The notes under the pieces: generated by a model | The model's input: the letters and a program-made list of their open reading frames with translations, nothing else | The model's database searches: none | What the model was told of the DNA's origin: nothing | From: Anastrepha obliqua | Lineage: Eukaryota > Arthropoda > Insecta > Diptera > Tephritidae | NCBI RefSeq assembly: GCF_027943255.1 | Contig: NC_072894.1 | Location: 78,345,601 to 78,409,600, forward strand | Reading direction: 5' to 3' | Length of the DNA stretch: 64,000 nucleotides | Part shown: piece after piece, positions 10,201 through 21,539 of the stretch | Layout of the letters: every line of letters begins with the position of its first letter | How positions within the stretch are numbered: the stretch's first letter is position 1 | Made by a program: the position numbers and the translations under genes

Positions 10201-10935
10201 TTTTTTTTATTTATTTATTGAAAAGAGTTGTAATTAATTAAAAATAATAATAATAATTAATCCACTTAAAAGGTAAGAAAAAAAGGAACAAGCACTGGCT
10301 GCTAATGCCTTCAACTATTGTTTTAAATGGTTAATAATATAGATAAAGAAGAAAAATGGAAATATTATAATATATTATACTAAGTAAAAGAATAATTATA
10401 TTATACTAAGTTTACTAGATGTTACCAGAAGATAGCACGATCGAGGGAACCACTACTATATATACTAGACAACTTAGAAGCCTATGATGTTAAATTTTTA
10501 ATTTACAGCAAGAAACGAATTGGTTTATGATACTAATATTATAGTCCGTTGAACATGTATCCATGAAGTGAGATAGGGTGAACTCGCTGAATCCACAAAA
10601 CGGGCACGGGGGTTTCGGCAAATCATATAACAAATACGAGTGGGTAGAAATTGTATGGCCAATTCTCAGACGAACAACGGTCTTAATATTCCGGCATGAT
10701 GAATTTGACGGGTATTGGTTTTTCGATCTCGAGAGATTAAAGGGTTTGTAGTGATGTTGGTACTGGTTCCATTTGTTCAGGGAACTTTCATAATTGGTAT
10801 GCCTTACCAGTTTTTTATATCTTCTGGAAGAGTGTATTCGAACATGTACAGTGGCTCTTTGGTTGCCTCCTTAGCTCTATTATCGGCCTGTTCGTTACCT
10901 TTGATGCCATTTTTTGTGTGAGCATGTTGCGCATT
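10200..10935 (-). pseudogene. LINE 3' end with RNase H tail
   Basis: Reversed LINE relic. On the minus strand from 10920 it reads GIKGNEQADNRAKEATKEP, the last RNase H block (the GNE.AD.AAK signature). A poorly preserved region ending PYLTSWIHVQ follows, then about 350 bp of 3' UTR finishing in an A/AAAT-rich tail (plus-strand T-rich run at 10200-10225). Most of the element is missing. The RNase H domain points to the I/LOA/R1 group rather than Jockey. Confidence 0.7.
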
Positions 10936-10999
10936 TTTATAATTACTTAAGAAAAAAAATAAAAAAATCGATTTTTTTTAAATTGAATTGAAATTGCAG

Positions 11000-11527
11000 A
11001 AATAACCAGAATAACAGATGGCTGTGTTTCATTCTACAGAGGTTCCTATTGACATGCGCACGAAGTTTCCAGCCACTGTTGTGGTTTTAGTTGTTGTGAG
11101 CAACAAAGGATATGCCAAGCTATCACACTTCTTTACTTAAGGATTTCGAATGAATTCTGTGGTATGCATGTACCGAGGTTCTAGAGACAGTGGTGAAACT
11201 CTAGATTGATAGCTTGCGCGCTGACAGCCCATACATCTTTCAGCAATACTCTGCTCCTTCACACAAAGCAATGGCAACCCAAGTTCGGACGGCTGAAATT
11301 TTCCATAACCACATAACACCGAACTTATGACTGCCTGACTCCTCAAACCTTAACTCCCTTGGGTTACTACGTGTGGGGTGGAGTTGAGTGTGAAACCAAT
11401 AAGCATCCTCATAACACCATTTCTTCTCTGAAGGCTTCATATGAAAAGGAGGTATTTGATTCGGGCATACAATCGTTTACGGACCCGGTTGGAGGAGGTT
11501 ATTGCAGCTAATGGAAATTTCGTTTAA
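11000..11527 (+). pseudogene. Tc1/IS630-like transposase, C-terminal half
   Basis: Catalytic half of the transposase whose N-terminus is at 8660. Split over shifting frames it shows TDGC near 11020, then MRTKFPATVVVLVVVSNKGY (11054-11113), an HFFT strand, a region where the second catalytic Asp is expected (near 11240-11260) but the frame is broken, a PHNTEL stretch, then YYVWGV-like and NKHPHNTISSLKAS pieces. It ends RAYNRLRTRLEEVIAANGNFV plus stop at about 11527, a typical Tc1-like C-terminus. Four or more frame breaks make it dead. Confidence 0.8.
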
Positions 11528-11655
11528 CAATTTTATAGATGTATAATAAATTAATGTGGAGTAAGAAATTATTGAAGTTTCAATAAATTTTTTTCAAAAT
11601 TCAAAAGCTAATTAATTTTTCTCTCAAGTCGTCCTGAAATACCGTACGCACCCTG

Positions 11656-12135
11656 TGTATATACACAAAATTTAACTTTAATTTATGCAAAGTAGCATGA
11701 TTGTGTTATGCAAATACATATACAAAATGTGGATGCGTAAGTATGCATATATACCCACACTATATATATAGGAGAATATGCAAATCTTTCTGTGCTCGTA
11801 CATATGTTAACATATCCTAGAACATTTTGCCAACTTATGCTTTCTAACTGGCTGAGTAAATTATGGTCGTACTGCTTTATTTATTATACTCATATATGTA
11901 CATGTGGATGTGTATATTAATAATCACTTTTTCCCTCTGGATTGCTGTATGCACGTCTAAAAGTAGCATTCTCAGCCCCGAAAATCTCTTAAGTGAAATT
12001 TTATAATTTGTGAATTTAAATCTTAAAAAACAATACTTGAAATATATGGTAATTTGAAAGCAAATTCAAATGGGTGAACAAAGTAAAGTCCAGTGCACAA
12101 TTTAGTACAATATCCTAGTACAGACACACACACAC
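11656..12135. other. No gene seen
   Basis: AT-rich sequence with short TATA and CATA runs near 11735-11765. Nothing else recognised. Confidence 0.5.
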
Positions 12136-12388
12136 ATAGTTGGCGTGGATATTCTTTGTTAGAAGCGTAACCGAGCTGCTACTCCAATTTACGTTCTGCC
12201 ACAGATAGTTTTTTCTGAGAAGACTTTTTATGGCGGAGATTTGCCATGGCGTGTCGAGAGGTGATATATATTTAAACAAAACCTGTTCTATAATTTGGTA
12301 TAGCATTATGCCCACAGTTGGTTTCGAACCTGGGACCAGCCTAATGGTAGTCACGCCCAAATCTATCTGGCTACGGTAGCCGTGGGCG
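12136..12388 (-). mobile_element. tRNA-derived SINE, diverged copy (copy 2)
   Basis: Reversed and strongly diverged relative of the SINE family. On the minus strand it begins CGCCCACGGCTACCGTAGCC, has GGCGTGACTACCATTAGG and a good B-box GGTTCGAAACC. The family body follows with substitutions (CTCGACACGCCATGGCAAAT, then CGCCATAAAAAGTCTTCTC), ending ACGCCAACTATG. The different head suggests an older or separate subfamily. Confidence 0.7.
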
Positions 12389-12484
12389 CTAATATATCAA
12401 GCAGAGTTGAAAATGGAATATTGGCAGGACTGCAGACAATTCTATATTATCCTTATTTACAACAATGAGATGTCGATTAAAAGC

Positions 12485-12556
12485 TGCGTAGGTGAAATGC
12501 AGTGGTTGAAGTGCCAGTCTGGCACTCCTCAAGTAGCACTGAAGCTGCGTAGGCTG
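12485..12556 (-). repeat. Short LINE 3'-tail fragment
   Basis: About 70 bp reading AGTCTGGCACTCCTCAAGTA near its centre, nearly identical to the tail of the reversed LINE at 13925-14485 and, in reverse complement, similar to the tail at about 59730-59800. It is probably the very end of the same LINE family. Confidence 0.6.
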
Positions 12557-13439
12557 GCGAGAAAATCGTTACAAAGTATTTAATAAATTTTAGAGCTGTA
12601 ATCAGAGTATTTTTTTACTTTCACCTTGGAGTATTCACCTATGTCAAGATGGCTTCAAATAGCTAACACTTTTAACAAGTTTTTTTTAAAGCTATGCACT
12701 GTGAAGTAGATTTTTGTCTGCTAAGTGTTCAAGCGAACGCGTATTCCTTCGATTCCAGACACTGAGTACTTAATTAGCTGAAAACTTACTTAAGGGAACA
12801 ATAAACCCAAACTCTGTTTAGCAGCAAACCAACAACCACCAATGCTTTTAAAAGCAAAATTATGAACATTTCTTTATTCTTCATTCCCCTACATTCCCGT
12901 GCGGCTGAGCAGCACTACTTCGCACTCAATGAGCTAATGAAACACCTGAAAATGAAAGTGCATAAGAGTGCATTCTGGTGAATATTTGTATATATAAGTA
13001 GTTGTACATATAAAGGGTAGGTCATCGGTTGGGTTTTTTGTATTCTGTAAAAGGAACCTTATATGATTTTCAATGATATTTAATACTTGACATATTCGCG
13101 AATAATTTAATAAAATTTATTTTGAACAGTCTCATAGACAATGCGAGCTACCCACGGTGGGCGTGGTGTTTCCCTATCGCAATGAGGTGGTAAGTTATAG
13201 GCATTAGCTCAAAAGTGAGTGTGTCACCGCCAATTTTATTTTTAATTTTACTTACATCAGATTTCTCTTCTTGAACTCAGCTTTTATATCAAACTCATAT
13301 AAGATATCCTTGTTTTTTGTCTTTTTGAAAAAAAAAAATACCGTTATATCGGAGGTGGGTGTGATTAGTAACAGTGTTGCCAACTTTTGAGTTTCATAAA
13401 GCAAAGCTGGAAAAAGGACAACATATATATATATATATA
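12557..13439. other. No gene seen
   Basis: Unique-looking DNA. A short (TA)n run lies near 13421-13438. Short open frames carry no recognisable domain. Confidence 0.5.
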
Positions 13440-15356
13440 AAGTATTTTTTTATTACGATGGCTATTGCATAAGCGCGATAGCAACCAAAAACCAAACAAG
13501 AAAAAATTGATTGGATTAAAATACCCGCGCGACTGAAGAAAGCTACATCGAAAAAACGAAGAATTGCCAGAAAACACTGCCAAAAAAATAAACGAGAAGC
13601 CTACGGTCAAGTCAAAGCAGAATGACGTGGGTTTCAACCTCGGGTAAATATTCGCAAAAAGCGGCGAAGTACTCACAGAATACCTGTAACATAAAATTAT
13701 TGAAAGATGGGTTGAAAACTTCAAGGAACTACTTAATCCGGAAAATGCAGAAGAAGAAAGCCAGGCAAAGACGACTATAACAGCTAAGAGTTACATTATG
13801 GAAAATCACAGGAACACCTACCCCCAACATTAGATGAAATTCAAGGCTTGAAAACCAATTTGACAACTGAAATTTAAAAAAACGCAAGCGGCATGTTTAT
13901 CGAAAAAATAAAGCACGTAACACCGTTAATGGTAGATAGGTAGGTGAAATGGTTGAAGTCCCAGTCTGGCACTCCTCAAGTAGCACTATAGCGCCGCTTT
14001 GATACCATCCAACAGGCAGACATCTACAGCCAGCCAGAGCTGTTGATATAATGCAGAAGATTGATTGGATTTAGGTTGGCGTACTGCTCCTGGCTGTCAA
14101 AGAAAGGAGCACCCAGTGATCTTAACCGTCTAGCTGCCAAACCCGGACATTTACAGATAATGTGCTCAACAGTCTCGTTCTCTGAAAGGTCCCAACAGCT
14201 TCTGCAATGGGGTTTGAATGGTGACCCTAGCTTTACCGAACGTCCAGTGACCGGTAAGCATAGCTACGAGTTTGGAAATTGAATGGCGAGGGGTCCAAAG
14301 TATTTTCTGAGACCTTCTTATATCGTGTCGGGGCCAAAGGGTTTTCGAAATAGCACATGAAGAAATGGAGCTCCATCTTTTTTGTGCTTTCCTGAAAAAT
14401 AAGTTGTGCAGTTTCCCTTTAACAACTGTCAGGGAGATGCCGATGACCGGGTAGGAGGTCTCTGAGGCTCTCGCTTCTCAACGCTACAATAAACTTATAA
14501 AATATGCTGAAGAAAATTTTGACAGAGAACCAGTGTGGCCTTCGCCCGGATCGATGAACTTCTGACCAAATATTCACACTTAAGCAGTCAATGGAAAAAT
14601 GCTATAACATCTGCATTTTATTGACTTCAAACAAGCATCTGACACCATTGACCGAATGACCATGCCAACAATTTTCAAAAAGTGCAAAATCCCAGAAAAC
14701 CCCAACAGATTATTAATGATGACCGAACACTGAATCCAAAATCATGACACAGGGCAACAAATCTAAAGCCTTTCATATGCAAGGCGACACACTTCCATTA
14801 ACAATTCATGCCACTCTCTAGACCGAAAACCAAGCCATAAAAAAAAGAGATTGATATAGGAAAATACAAATAAAAACAAATAATAAAATCAGTTTTACTG
14901 TAGAAGAATGCATTCAAGCAGCTAATAGAGCACACGGCTCACTTATAAAACTTCTCAAATCAAAACTCCTCAACAGACCTTACAAGCAAACCCTATATAA
15001 AACGATAGTTCGACCAGTCCTGTGCTATGAAGCTGAAAACATGGACACTGAGTGCAAAAGATAAGACAAAGCTACAAATATTTGAAAGGAAAGTTCTTGG
15101 AAAAATATTTGGCGCAGTCAGAATTGTACAAGACGAATGGCACATACGATGGAATGATGAACAGGAGGAACTAAGTAAAGGCGAAAAAACTATTTTACGT
15201 TACATCAAAACGAAACAAATACGATGGCTCCGCCACATTATGCGAATGGACACTTCAAGAGCTCAAAGAGGGCAAATGCATACAAAAATAAAACAAGAGG
15301 AAGACCAAGATCGAAAAGGAGATCTCTGCCGTTTTTCAGCTGTACCAAAACTCTAA
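13440..15356 (+). pseudogene. RTE-like LINE relic interrupted by another LINE
   Basis: A long, badly decayed LINE polyprotein on the plus strand. Upstream pieces (13470-13930) show GFQPRVNIRKK- and ERWVENFKELLNPEN-like segments, the linker between endonuclease and reverse transcriptase. After the reversed LINE at 13925-14485 it resumes with an RT segment around NQCGLRPDR and TSDQIFTLKQSMEKCY (about 14525-14610). A C-terminal part follows with ECIQAANRAHGSL, then the open frame 15027-15356 (MKLKTWTLSAKDKTKLQIFE, KVLGKIFGAV, IRWNDEQEEL, IRWLRHIMRMD). The order matches RTE-type proteins. The YxDD stretch is not recognisable. Many stops; dead. Confidence 0.78.
13925..14485 (-). pseudogene. LINE 3' end inserted in an RTE-like LINE
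   Basis: Reversed LINE end. The minus strand reads a C-terminal zinc-knuckle-like region (SCWDLSENETVEHIICKCPG, then LAARRLRSLGAP) and finishes with LLHYINSSGWL plus stop near 14030. A 3' UTR follows, ending in a GGTAGATAGGTAGG-type tail (plus strand 13927-13943). The same protein tail, ending in NSTGWL, occurs on the plus strand at 59265-59687. It carries ETVEHxxCKCP, typical of RNase H-containing insect LINEs. It interrupts the RTE-like frame, so it is the younger of the two. Confidence 0.82.
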
Positions 15357-15838
15357 TCGTGAGCTAATAAATGTTTGAGTGAAATGAACTTTAATAGCGA
15401 GTCAGCCGAAGTTTTACGTAGAGTTCCCCTCAGACTAATGCGGTCAATGTTGGTTAGGTTACGGTAATTAAGCAGCTAATGTTGAGTTGCTGAGATATTG
15501 AATTGATTTTCTCAGGCTAATACGCCAACTATCGGCAACTACAACAATATTATTGGTTAAGTAGGTCCGCCGAACATAGTTAACTTGTCGAGAATAGCTT
15601 GGGTTGCCAATTAACATTAAAGTACCCGAATTCCCTTCACACGCTTCACATTTTTTCGACAAACACAGCATCCATTTTTGAAATCAGTAAGTTTTCAATA
15701 TCTCAAAACGTTTTTGAATTGCAAAGCGATCTATTTCGCTTTGTTGATACAAGATACTAAATTTTCTTCGCTGAGTACGAAATAGTTGCCACTGTCAAAA
15801 TTCTTTGCAGCCGATGGTGTAACCTTTATATGTACATA
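15357..15838. other. No gene recognised
   Basis: Contains a GTTGGTTAGGTTACGG tract near 15446 reminiscent of LINE 3' tails. The minus-strand frame 15468-15671 begins CLSKKCEACEG but gives no family match by eye. Confidence 0.4.
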
Positions 15839-16919
15839 CGAGGGTTATTTGAAAAGTCCGTGCAGAGTTAGAGAGATGCCACTACTGACGCGTATCGAGG
15901 TCATGTTTAGTTAGTTTCAGCCAGATCGGTATATTTCTTTGTGTTTGGCCTTCGTTTGAATTGAGGAATTCGAGTGATTTTCCCTCTCCATCACGACAAC
16001 ACATCAGCTCAGCTTCAGCAGTTGTGATCGCAAATTCAATGGAAATATAGTTCCAACTCCCTCTCCTCTACACTTGGCTCTCTCGGCTACCTCTAATTAT
16101 TATTTGTTTCCCAATTTGAAGAAATGGCTGACGGGAAAAAGAACTTATTCAAACGAGGAGTTGATTGCAGAAACGAACGGCTATTTTTCAGACTTGGACA
16201 AATTATATAGGGTTTTCCACACAGAGGTGTTATTTTGATATTCAAAGAAAAATGCTATTTTTTAATATAAATGATCGGATGTTTATTTCATTATAAAGAG
16301 AAAAGTATGCCGTTAGTAGTGGAAAATAATATCAGGCAAATGACCACCACGACCACACTTACAGGTCAATATCCTTTTCATGAAATTTTCCATAACCGAA
16401 TTGCATAGTGGACGCCCTATGTCCGCGATAGCCTCACGAATTCTGAATTCCATCTTTGAGGTCTTGAATTGACCCTGGACTGTTGGCGTAGACCTTCTCT
16501 TCCACGTAGCCCCAAAGAAAAAAGTCACAAGATGTTAAATCAGAAGATCTCGGTGGCTAATTGTGATCACCTCTTCGAAAGATAACACGGTCCGGAAACT
16601 TTTCCCGTTAAAGATCAATGGTTACGTTGCTTGTGTGGTACGTAGCGCCGTCTTGTTGAAAATAAACATCGTCCAGATCAATACCATCCAATACCGGGCA
16701 TAAAAAATCGTTAATCATCTCTCGATAGCGCAATCCATTCACCAATAACACCTGTTATTGGAAAACCCTTTATTATTCAGAAGGGATCAAGAAACTATAA
16801 CATCATTGGACGAGGTGTATAAGCCACAAGGAGACTATGTCGAAAAATAAAAAAGGTTTACCTTAAACATTTAAGTGGTTTTCATCTTTGCACGAACTTT
16901 TCAAACTACCCTCGCATAT
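15839..16919 (+). mobile_element. Internally deleted mariner carrying a nested transposon
   Basis: Outer element with matching inverted ends: CGAGGGTTATTTGAAAAGTC from about 15840 and, read from the right end near 16915, CGAGGGTAGTTTGAAAAGTT. Inside are the C-terminal pieces of a mariner transposase on the plus strand: YYLFPNLKKWLTG and LIAETNGYFSDLDK (about 16100-16203), resuming at 16771 with YSEGIKKL and ending GDYVEK plus stop near 16848. The DNA-binding half and most of the catalytic core are missing, with 5' UTR-like sequence joined directly to the tail. The break at 16208/16771 is the insertion site of another element, and removing it restores the reading order. Confidence 0.82.
16209..16770 (-). 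mobile_element. Nested Tc1/mariner-type element retaining the transposase C-terminal half
   Basis: A 562-bp deletion derivative inserted at a TA in the mariner at 15839-16919. Its ends are inverted: AGGGTTTTCCACACAGAGGT on the left and, read from the right, AGGGTTTTCCAATAACAGGT. On the minus strand from about 16745 the coding remnant reads NGLRYREMINDFL, VYFQQDGATYHTSN (second catalytic Asp), PPRSSDLT.CDFFFWGYV (third acidic site region), then the open frame 16313-16528 ending at GRGGHLPDIIFHY. The N-terminal half is absent. The terminal repeat and protein are of the same family as 31445-31975. Confidence 0.85.
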
Positions 16920-18826
16920 ATTTCGTGTGTAAACGGCGTGGATGAATACAGCAGTAGCAAGAACAGCAATTTATGAAAAGAGGAACAACAATAACCTCTT
17001 ATATTTAGTTGATTCGGAATAACCGGAGTGGTTATAGAAAGTTATTGTCAACGAACTAAGTACTTAATCTGCGCTTGAATTATTCAATGCGTATTTGCGT
17101 CAAGTTGGCTTATTTGCATTTGAATCGCGAAATATTCAAAATGGTTGCCATACGTATAGAAGTCGCGCCGCAAAATAAACACTCAAACATACACGAATGG
17201 GCATTAAAATTTATATACACCTTTTCATGCAGAATCAACCAACTTAACCCAGCAATAAACTTGTGTTGCCTGTTGTTGCGCACCTGCTGTGCCAACGCGA
17301 AGCTGACCCCACATACCGTCTGTGTCTCGTCACCTCACAAACGATTAAGAAATGGAAGTAGAATATCGTGCAGTTTCATTTTATTTAATTTTTTTTTTTT
17401 TAATTTTTCACCTGCCAAGCGTCACTGCAATGCAATGAGATGAGTTTAGGAAATTAGCATATTCGTTGGCAACTTTTGAAATTCCATTTGCTCTCTATTC
17501 TAAAACATCAGGTAAATACTGGCGAAGGAATGCACACACATATACATATATGTAGCATGTAGCAGCTTTAAGCGGAAAGGATAAAACGGAAAGCATGCTT
17601 GTAAAAGTTGGAAGAGAAATAGGAAAAAAAGCATTGAAAAAATCCGTACTATAAGAATATTCGTTTGTTTTACACGCCATGTGGTCTGGCGGCGAGTTTA
17701 TCGAGGCGGAAGTCTATTTTTAGGCGCTAGACTTATAGTTTCCACATGCAACCAGCGCACTGTACAACTCAAACATAGCACTATGCCAGGGCTAACAAAG
17801 CCGGAGTCGAACCGCTGAATAAAAAAACCAAGCAGAATTACTAATATTTATGTGTGCAGGAGTTTGTGCAAGTAAGTATGAGTAAGTACATACATAAATG
17901 TGGGTATGAAAAACTGTGAGAGGGCACGTAACGCATAACACCACAGTGCAACAGCCATTTTGCGCGAGCAATGATCCCTAACCAGTATGAAAGTACGTGG
18001 GGGCAATATTGTAAAGCAGCCAAAGCTTTTTGCACTCCCAGCACAAATTTTATATTTTGTTTTATATTATTTCACTTAGCTTTTTTCCAAAAAAGTGAAA
18101 AAACACGTAAAATACCTAACTGAGCCTTGTTTGAACATATAATATAATATATACCTATATAAAGTAGAATTTCTCGACGAATAGTTGTGTGAAATATGTT
18201 AACCCATTTGTTTCCTCAAAACTTGATGGTTTTGGCCGTTGTTTGAAGAAATTTGAAAAACAAAGCATTTGTAAGGTCGCGAGAGGGTTGAAATTTTCTA
18301 AAAAAATGATTTCTCGAAGAATTTCATTAAGAGTCTTCCCAGACAAAATTTGTATCAAATGAATGTAAGAGTCTAAAAAATCCAAAATAACAAATAGTTC
18401 CCCAGTTCTCCTTAAGAATTGCAACACTTTCCTGTTTTTTTCATAGGCATTTACGTCGATAATGCACAAATGTCAGTAATTACATTTATTAGTGCCTTAA
18501 AATACTTATAGAGGTTACTATTCTTTACCAGTTCTTCAAAATTTTCTTTGTATCCGAATTTGCTTAAATACCAGGTTATAGGCTTCAAATATCCTCCCAA
18601 AATATATTTCTCTTGAAATAAAGAACAGCAGAGCCACAATTCAGAGCCGTGATTCAGAGCCTGATGATATGTAGTGATGAATGCGACTCTAACCCCGAAC
18701 CACCATCGCCAAAGGATCTAGAGTTACTTTATGAGAAACTAAATTTTGAGATTTAAGTTAGGATATACGAGTAAATTTAAAACTTTTCTAGAACTCAAAC
18801 TTTATATGTATTACAATATTATATAT
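16920..18826. other. No gene seen; possible tRNA-like B-box at 17806-17816
   Basis: Mostly unique AT-rich DNA. On the minus strand near 17816 a perfect B-box-like GGTTCGACTCC occurs without a convincing A-box or cloverleaf, so it may be a SINE fragment. The 122-codon frame at 17075-17443 and other short frames show no domain. Confidence 0.45.
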
Positions 18827-20049
18827 TAGGTTGAGGAAAAAGTACGTAGAGTTTTTACCAAAGACTTTTATTTAAACAAAAAACAATAATTATATCAATA
18901 ATATATTCCTCGTTGCGTTTTACAAGCTCTTCCCTCCTCTCGATCAATTTCTTGATGCCATTCCGCCAAAAGCTGCATGGTCTGGTGTTAAAGAAGCTGT
19001 TGAGCCAGTTTTAAGGACCTCCTTGTTATTGAAAGTAACACCCTTTATATGGTTTGACAGGGAGCGAAAAAGATGGTAATCGGTCAGTGCAAAGTCCGAA
19101 GAATACGGGGGATGCTGAATAACCTCTCATTCGAGCTCTTGGAGTACGGCTTTGACAACTTGTGCAATATGGGGCGTGATGTTGTCGTGAAGGAATATAG
19201 TTTGACCAAGTCTTTTCAGTGGCATAGCCTCATTCACGCGGTGTAGCTAGGCAATGTGAAGCTTCTTATTGACCGTGGCATTTTTTTCATGCATTTGCCA
19301 GTGCCATGCCCTCCCAGACCCACCAAACGCATATCATGATATTCTTTAGATGAAGATCCGGCTTGACTCCCGGCTTTGATGTATCTCCTTTAGGAACCCA
19401 CCCCTTTTTTTTCTTCATATTGATGTACCATATAAGCACCATTTCTCATCTCCCATGACGATTTGATACAAAAAAACGCTGTTTATGACCGCGTGGCCCG
19501 ATGCCCGACTCTAAGAAGCAATACGAAGACGTTTTTTTTTTCGTTGAGCTCGTGAAACTCCCAAGCTCCCAATTTTTCGGTAAACCCCATTGAGTGAAGA
19601 TAATCGGAAATCGTTTTATGACCGAAGTTAATTTTTTTCCGCCAATTCACAGCTGGTTTTGCGATCGTTCTCCTTCAAAAGGGATTTGAAACGTTCGCCA
19701 TTTTGAACTTTGCAAACCATTTCCGTGCTGTAGCTCGCCATGGGTGCTCGGCTATGACACCTTCTCCATACACGTCGCAAATGTCACGGGCAGCTTCGGC
19801 AATTTTTTGACCTCGATCAAAAGCAAAGAAGAGCAGGTCTCGAAAATTTTGATTTTTGCCTCCTAGGAATTCCACTTCCAAGCATCAAAACTAATAAAAA
19901 GTTAAATAACTCAAAAATATAATTAAAACAGTTCTGTGGAGCAGAAATAGTCCTATCAAATGAATTTTTACCCTTTGCCAAACAGAAAACAAATCGTTGT
20001 AAAATAAAAGAAAATATAAAAACGCTATGAACTTATTCCGCAACAAAAT
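18827..20049 (-). pseudogene. Full-length but dead mariner element (copy 1 of a pair)
   Basis: Mariner transposon on the minus strand with imperfect inverted ends near 18827 (GGTTGAGGAAAAAGTACGTA) and 20049 (reverse strand TTTTGTTGCGGAATAAGTTC). The transposase starts at 19881 (MEVEFLGGKNQNFRDLLFFA) with an intact first helix-turn-helix segment and ARKWFAKFK. Frameshifts and stops then scatter the rest: CHKTISDYLHSMGF, GAWEFHELNE, a WEMRNGAYM piece and others down to about 18960. Catalytic motifs are too damaged to read in one frame. The 5' UTR (19890-20030) is clearly alignable with the UTR of the copy at 46430-47698. That second copy has decayed independently. Confidence 0.85.
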
Positions 20050-20071
20050 ATAACAAGTATATTATATATAT

Positions 20072-20380
20072 ATAATTGGCGCGTACACCCTTTTTGAGTG
20101 TTTGGCCGAGCTCCTCCTCCTATTTGTGGTGTGCGTATTGATGTTGTTCCACAAATGGAGGGACCTACACTTTTAAGCCGACTCCGCACGGCAGATATTT
20201 TTATGAGGAGCTTTTTCATGGCAGAAATACCCTCGGAGGTTTGCCATTGCCTGCCGAGAGGCGACCGCTATTAGAAAAATGTTTTTCTTAATTTTGGTGT
20301 TTCACCGAGATTCGAACCGACGTTCTCTCTGTGAATTGCGAATGGTAGTCACGCACCAACCCATTCGGCTACGACGGCCG
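20072..20380 (-). mobile_element. tRNA-derived SINE, full length (copy 3)
   Basis: Reversed SINE copy with both promoter boxes: minus strand CGGCCGTCGTAGCCGAATGG at 20380, then GGTTCGAATCTCGGTGAAAC near 20318, the complete family body, and an ATTATATATATA tail at 20060-20078. It lies about 20 bp from the end of the mariner at 18827-20049. A GTATATTA string at both ends (about 20057 and 20380) may be the target duplication, but the AT-rich context makes this uncertain. Confidence 0.88.
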
Positions 20381-21539
20381 TATATTAAATATACTTAATT
20401 AATTTTTAAAATAATCTCACCCAAGCTTAGAAATTAATAGATTTTCCCTAGGAAATATTTTTTCTTTCTACTAATTAACTAAAAATATTTTTAGTAACTT
20501 TCAATTTAATTTAATTTTACTGCTGCCTTAAGTGAATAGTGCTTATAATTCCATTCGAGATTCTCAACTGATTTATGAAATGCCTAGTATCTTGGAAGCT
20601 GAAGTGTAAAACGCATAAGGAGCTAAGGGTAAAGTGAGTACGCAGAATTTTTGAGCGGAGTCGTTGAGAATGCAGCAAAGCCTATGAGGACCAACGGACC
20701 AAAGTGCGTCAAATCCTCAGAGTTGCTAGGTCTAAAAATTCAAACCAATCCCATGAAGATTTAGGGTGTAGTTTAGAGCAATATTTAATGCTGCTATCTG
20801 CAAATAATGTGAGTGTACCACCAACCTGCGTTAATTGAAAATACAACGCCGTTTTGTACTCAAGAGAACATGAAGGGAATCTCATCTCCCTTTTAGGAGA
20901 TTCATACACGGCTTAGAGACCAAAAGTTCTAAGAGATTTCCCTGAGATTTACGCACAAAATCGTTAGCATAATCGGACGGGGTTTGATTTGCATTTTCCT
21001 TAAGAGAAAGTCAATGAATCGAAATACATACAAACCTTTAAAGAAAGCAACTAATTTTCACTTTGATAAATATTTAATTTAATATCTATAAATTTCGTAT
21101 TAGCATTGAATACATACCGCGCACATAGTTTGAATAGAATGAAATGTCTCTACTAGCAAACTCCTTTGGGAAGCAAAATTACTTGAGCAACATTGCAGCT
21201 GTTGAATGAAATAGAACTTTATGCTTAATACCCCAACTAACTTTGTTATTTTTGCTGCATTCTGTATACGCCGTCATGTGCATTATAAATTTTATGCTAA
21301 TATACTCCAGATAAGCTTTAAATGGATTTTACTGCGTCGGAAAACTTTTAACTGCGATGCGTATTTGTGTCAAAACGAGCATGAGAAATATGAAAATTTT
21401 GATATTTGGCATTTATTAAATATTTAAATACCACGTACTTCTCTTCGGACCGAAATTTATGTACCCGCGCACATTTTTGTAAAATTGAATATTGTGACAT
21501 CAGACGGGTGAAAATTTAGTCTTAACATGACTTTAGTTA
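20381..21539. other. No gene recognised
   Basis: Around 20600-20920 the composition is more GC-balanced and partly open (for example SLEQYLMLLSANN on the plus strand), suggesting an old element relic, but I cannot name it. The remainder is AT-rich. Confidence 0.4.

Larger units (their letters stand above)
8569..11655 (+). mobile_element. Decayed Tc1/IS630-family transposon split by about 2 kb of other elements
   Basis: Two ends match as inverted repeats: the left reads CAGGGTGCATACGGAATTTG from 8569, and the right, read on the other strand from 11655, begins CAGGGTGCGTACGGTATTTC. A TA precedes the left end; the expected TA on the right appears mutated or shifted by 2 bp. The N-terminal half of a transposase lies just inside the left end and the C-terminal half just inside the right end, both on the plus strand. 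Between them (about 9050-11000) are a Jockey-type LINE end, a member of the TIR-element family and a reversed LINE end. The simplest reading is one transposon hit repeatedly after it landed. Confidence 0.8.

Noticed and set aside
17075..17443. 122-codon plus-strand frame
   Set aside because: No domain or family resemblance; it ends in phenylalanine runs from a T-rich tract. Treated as chance.
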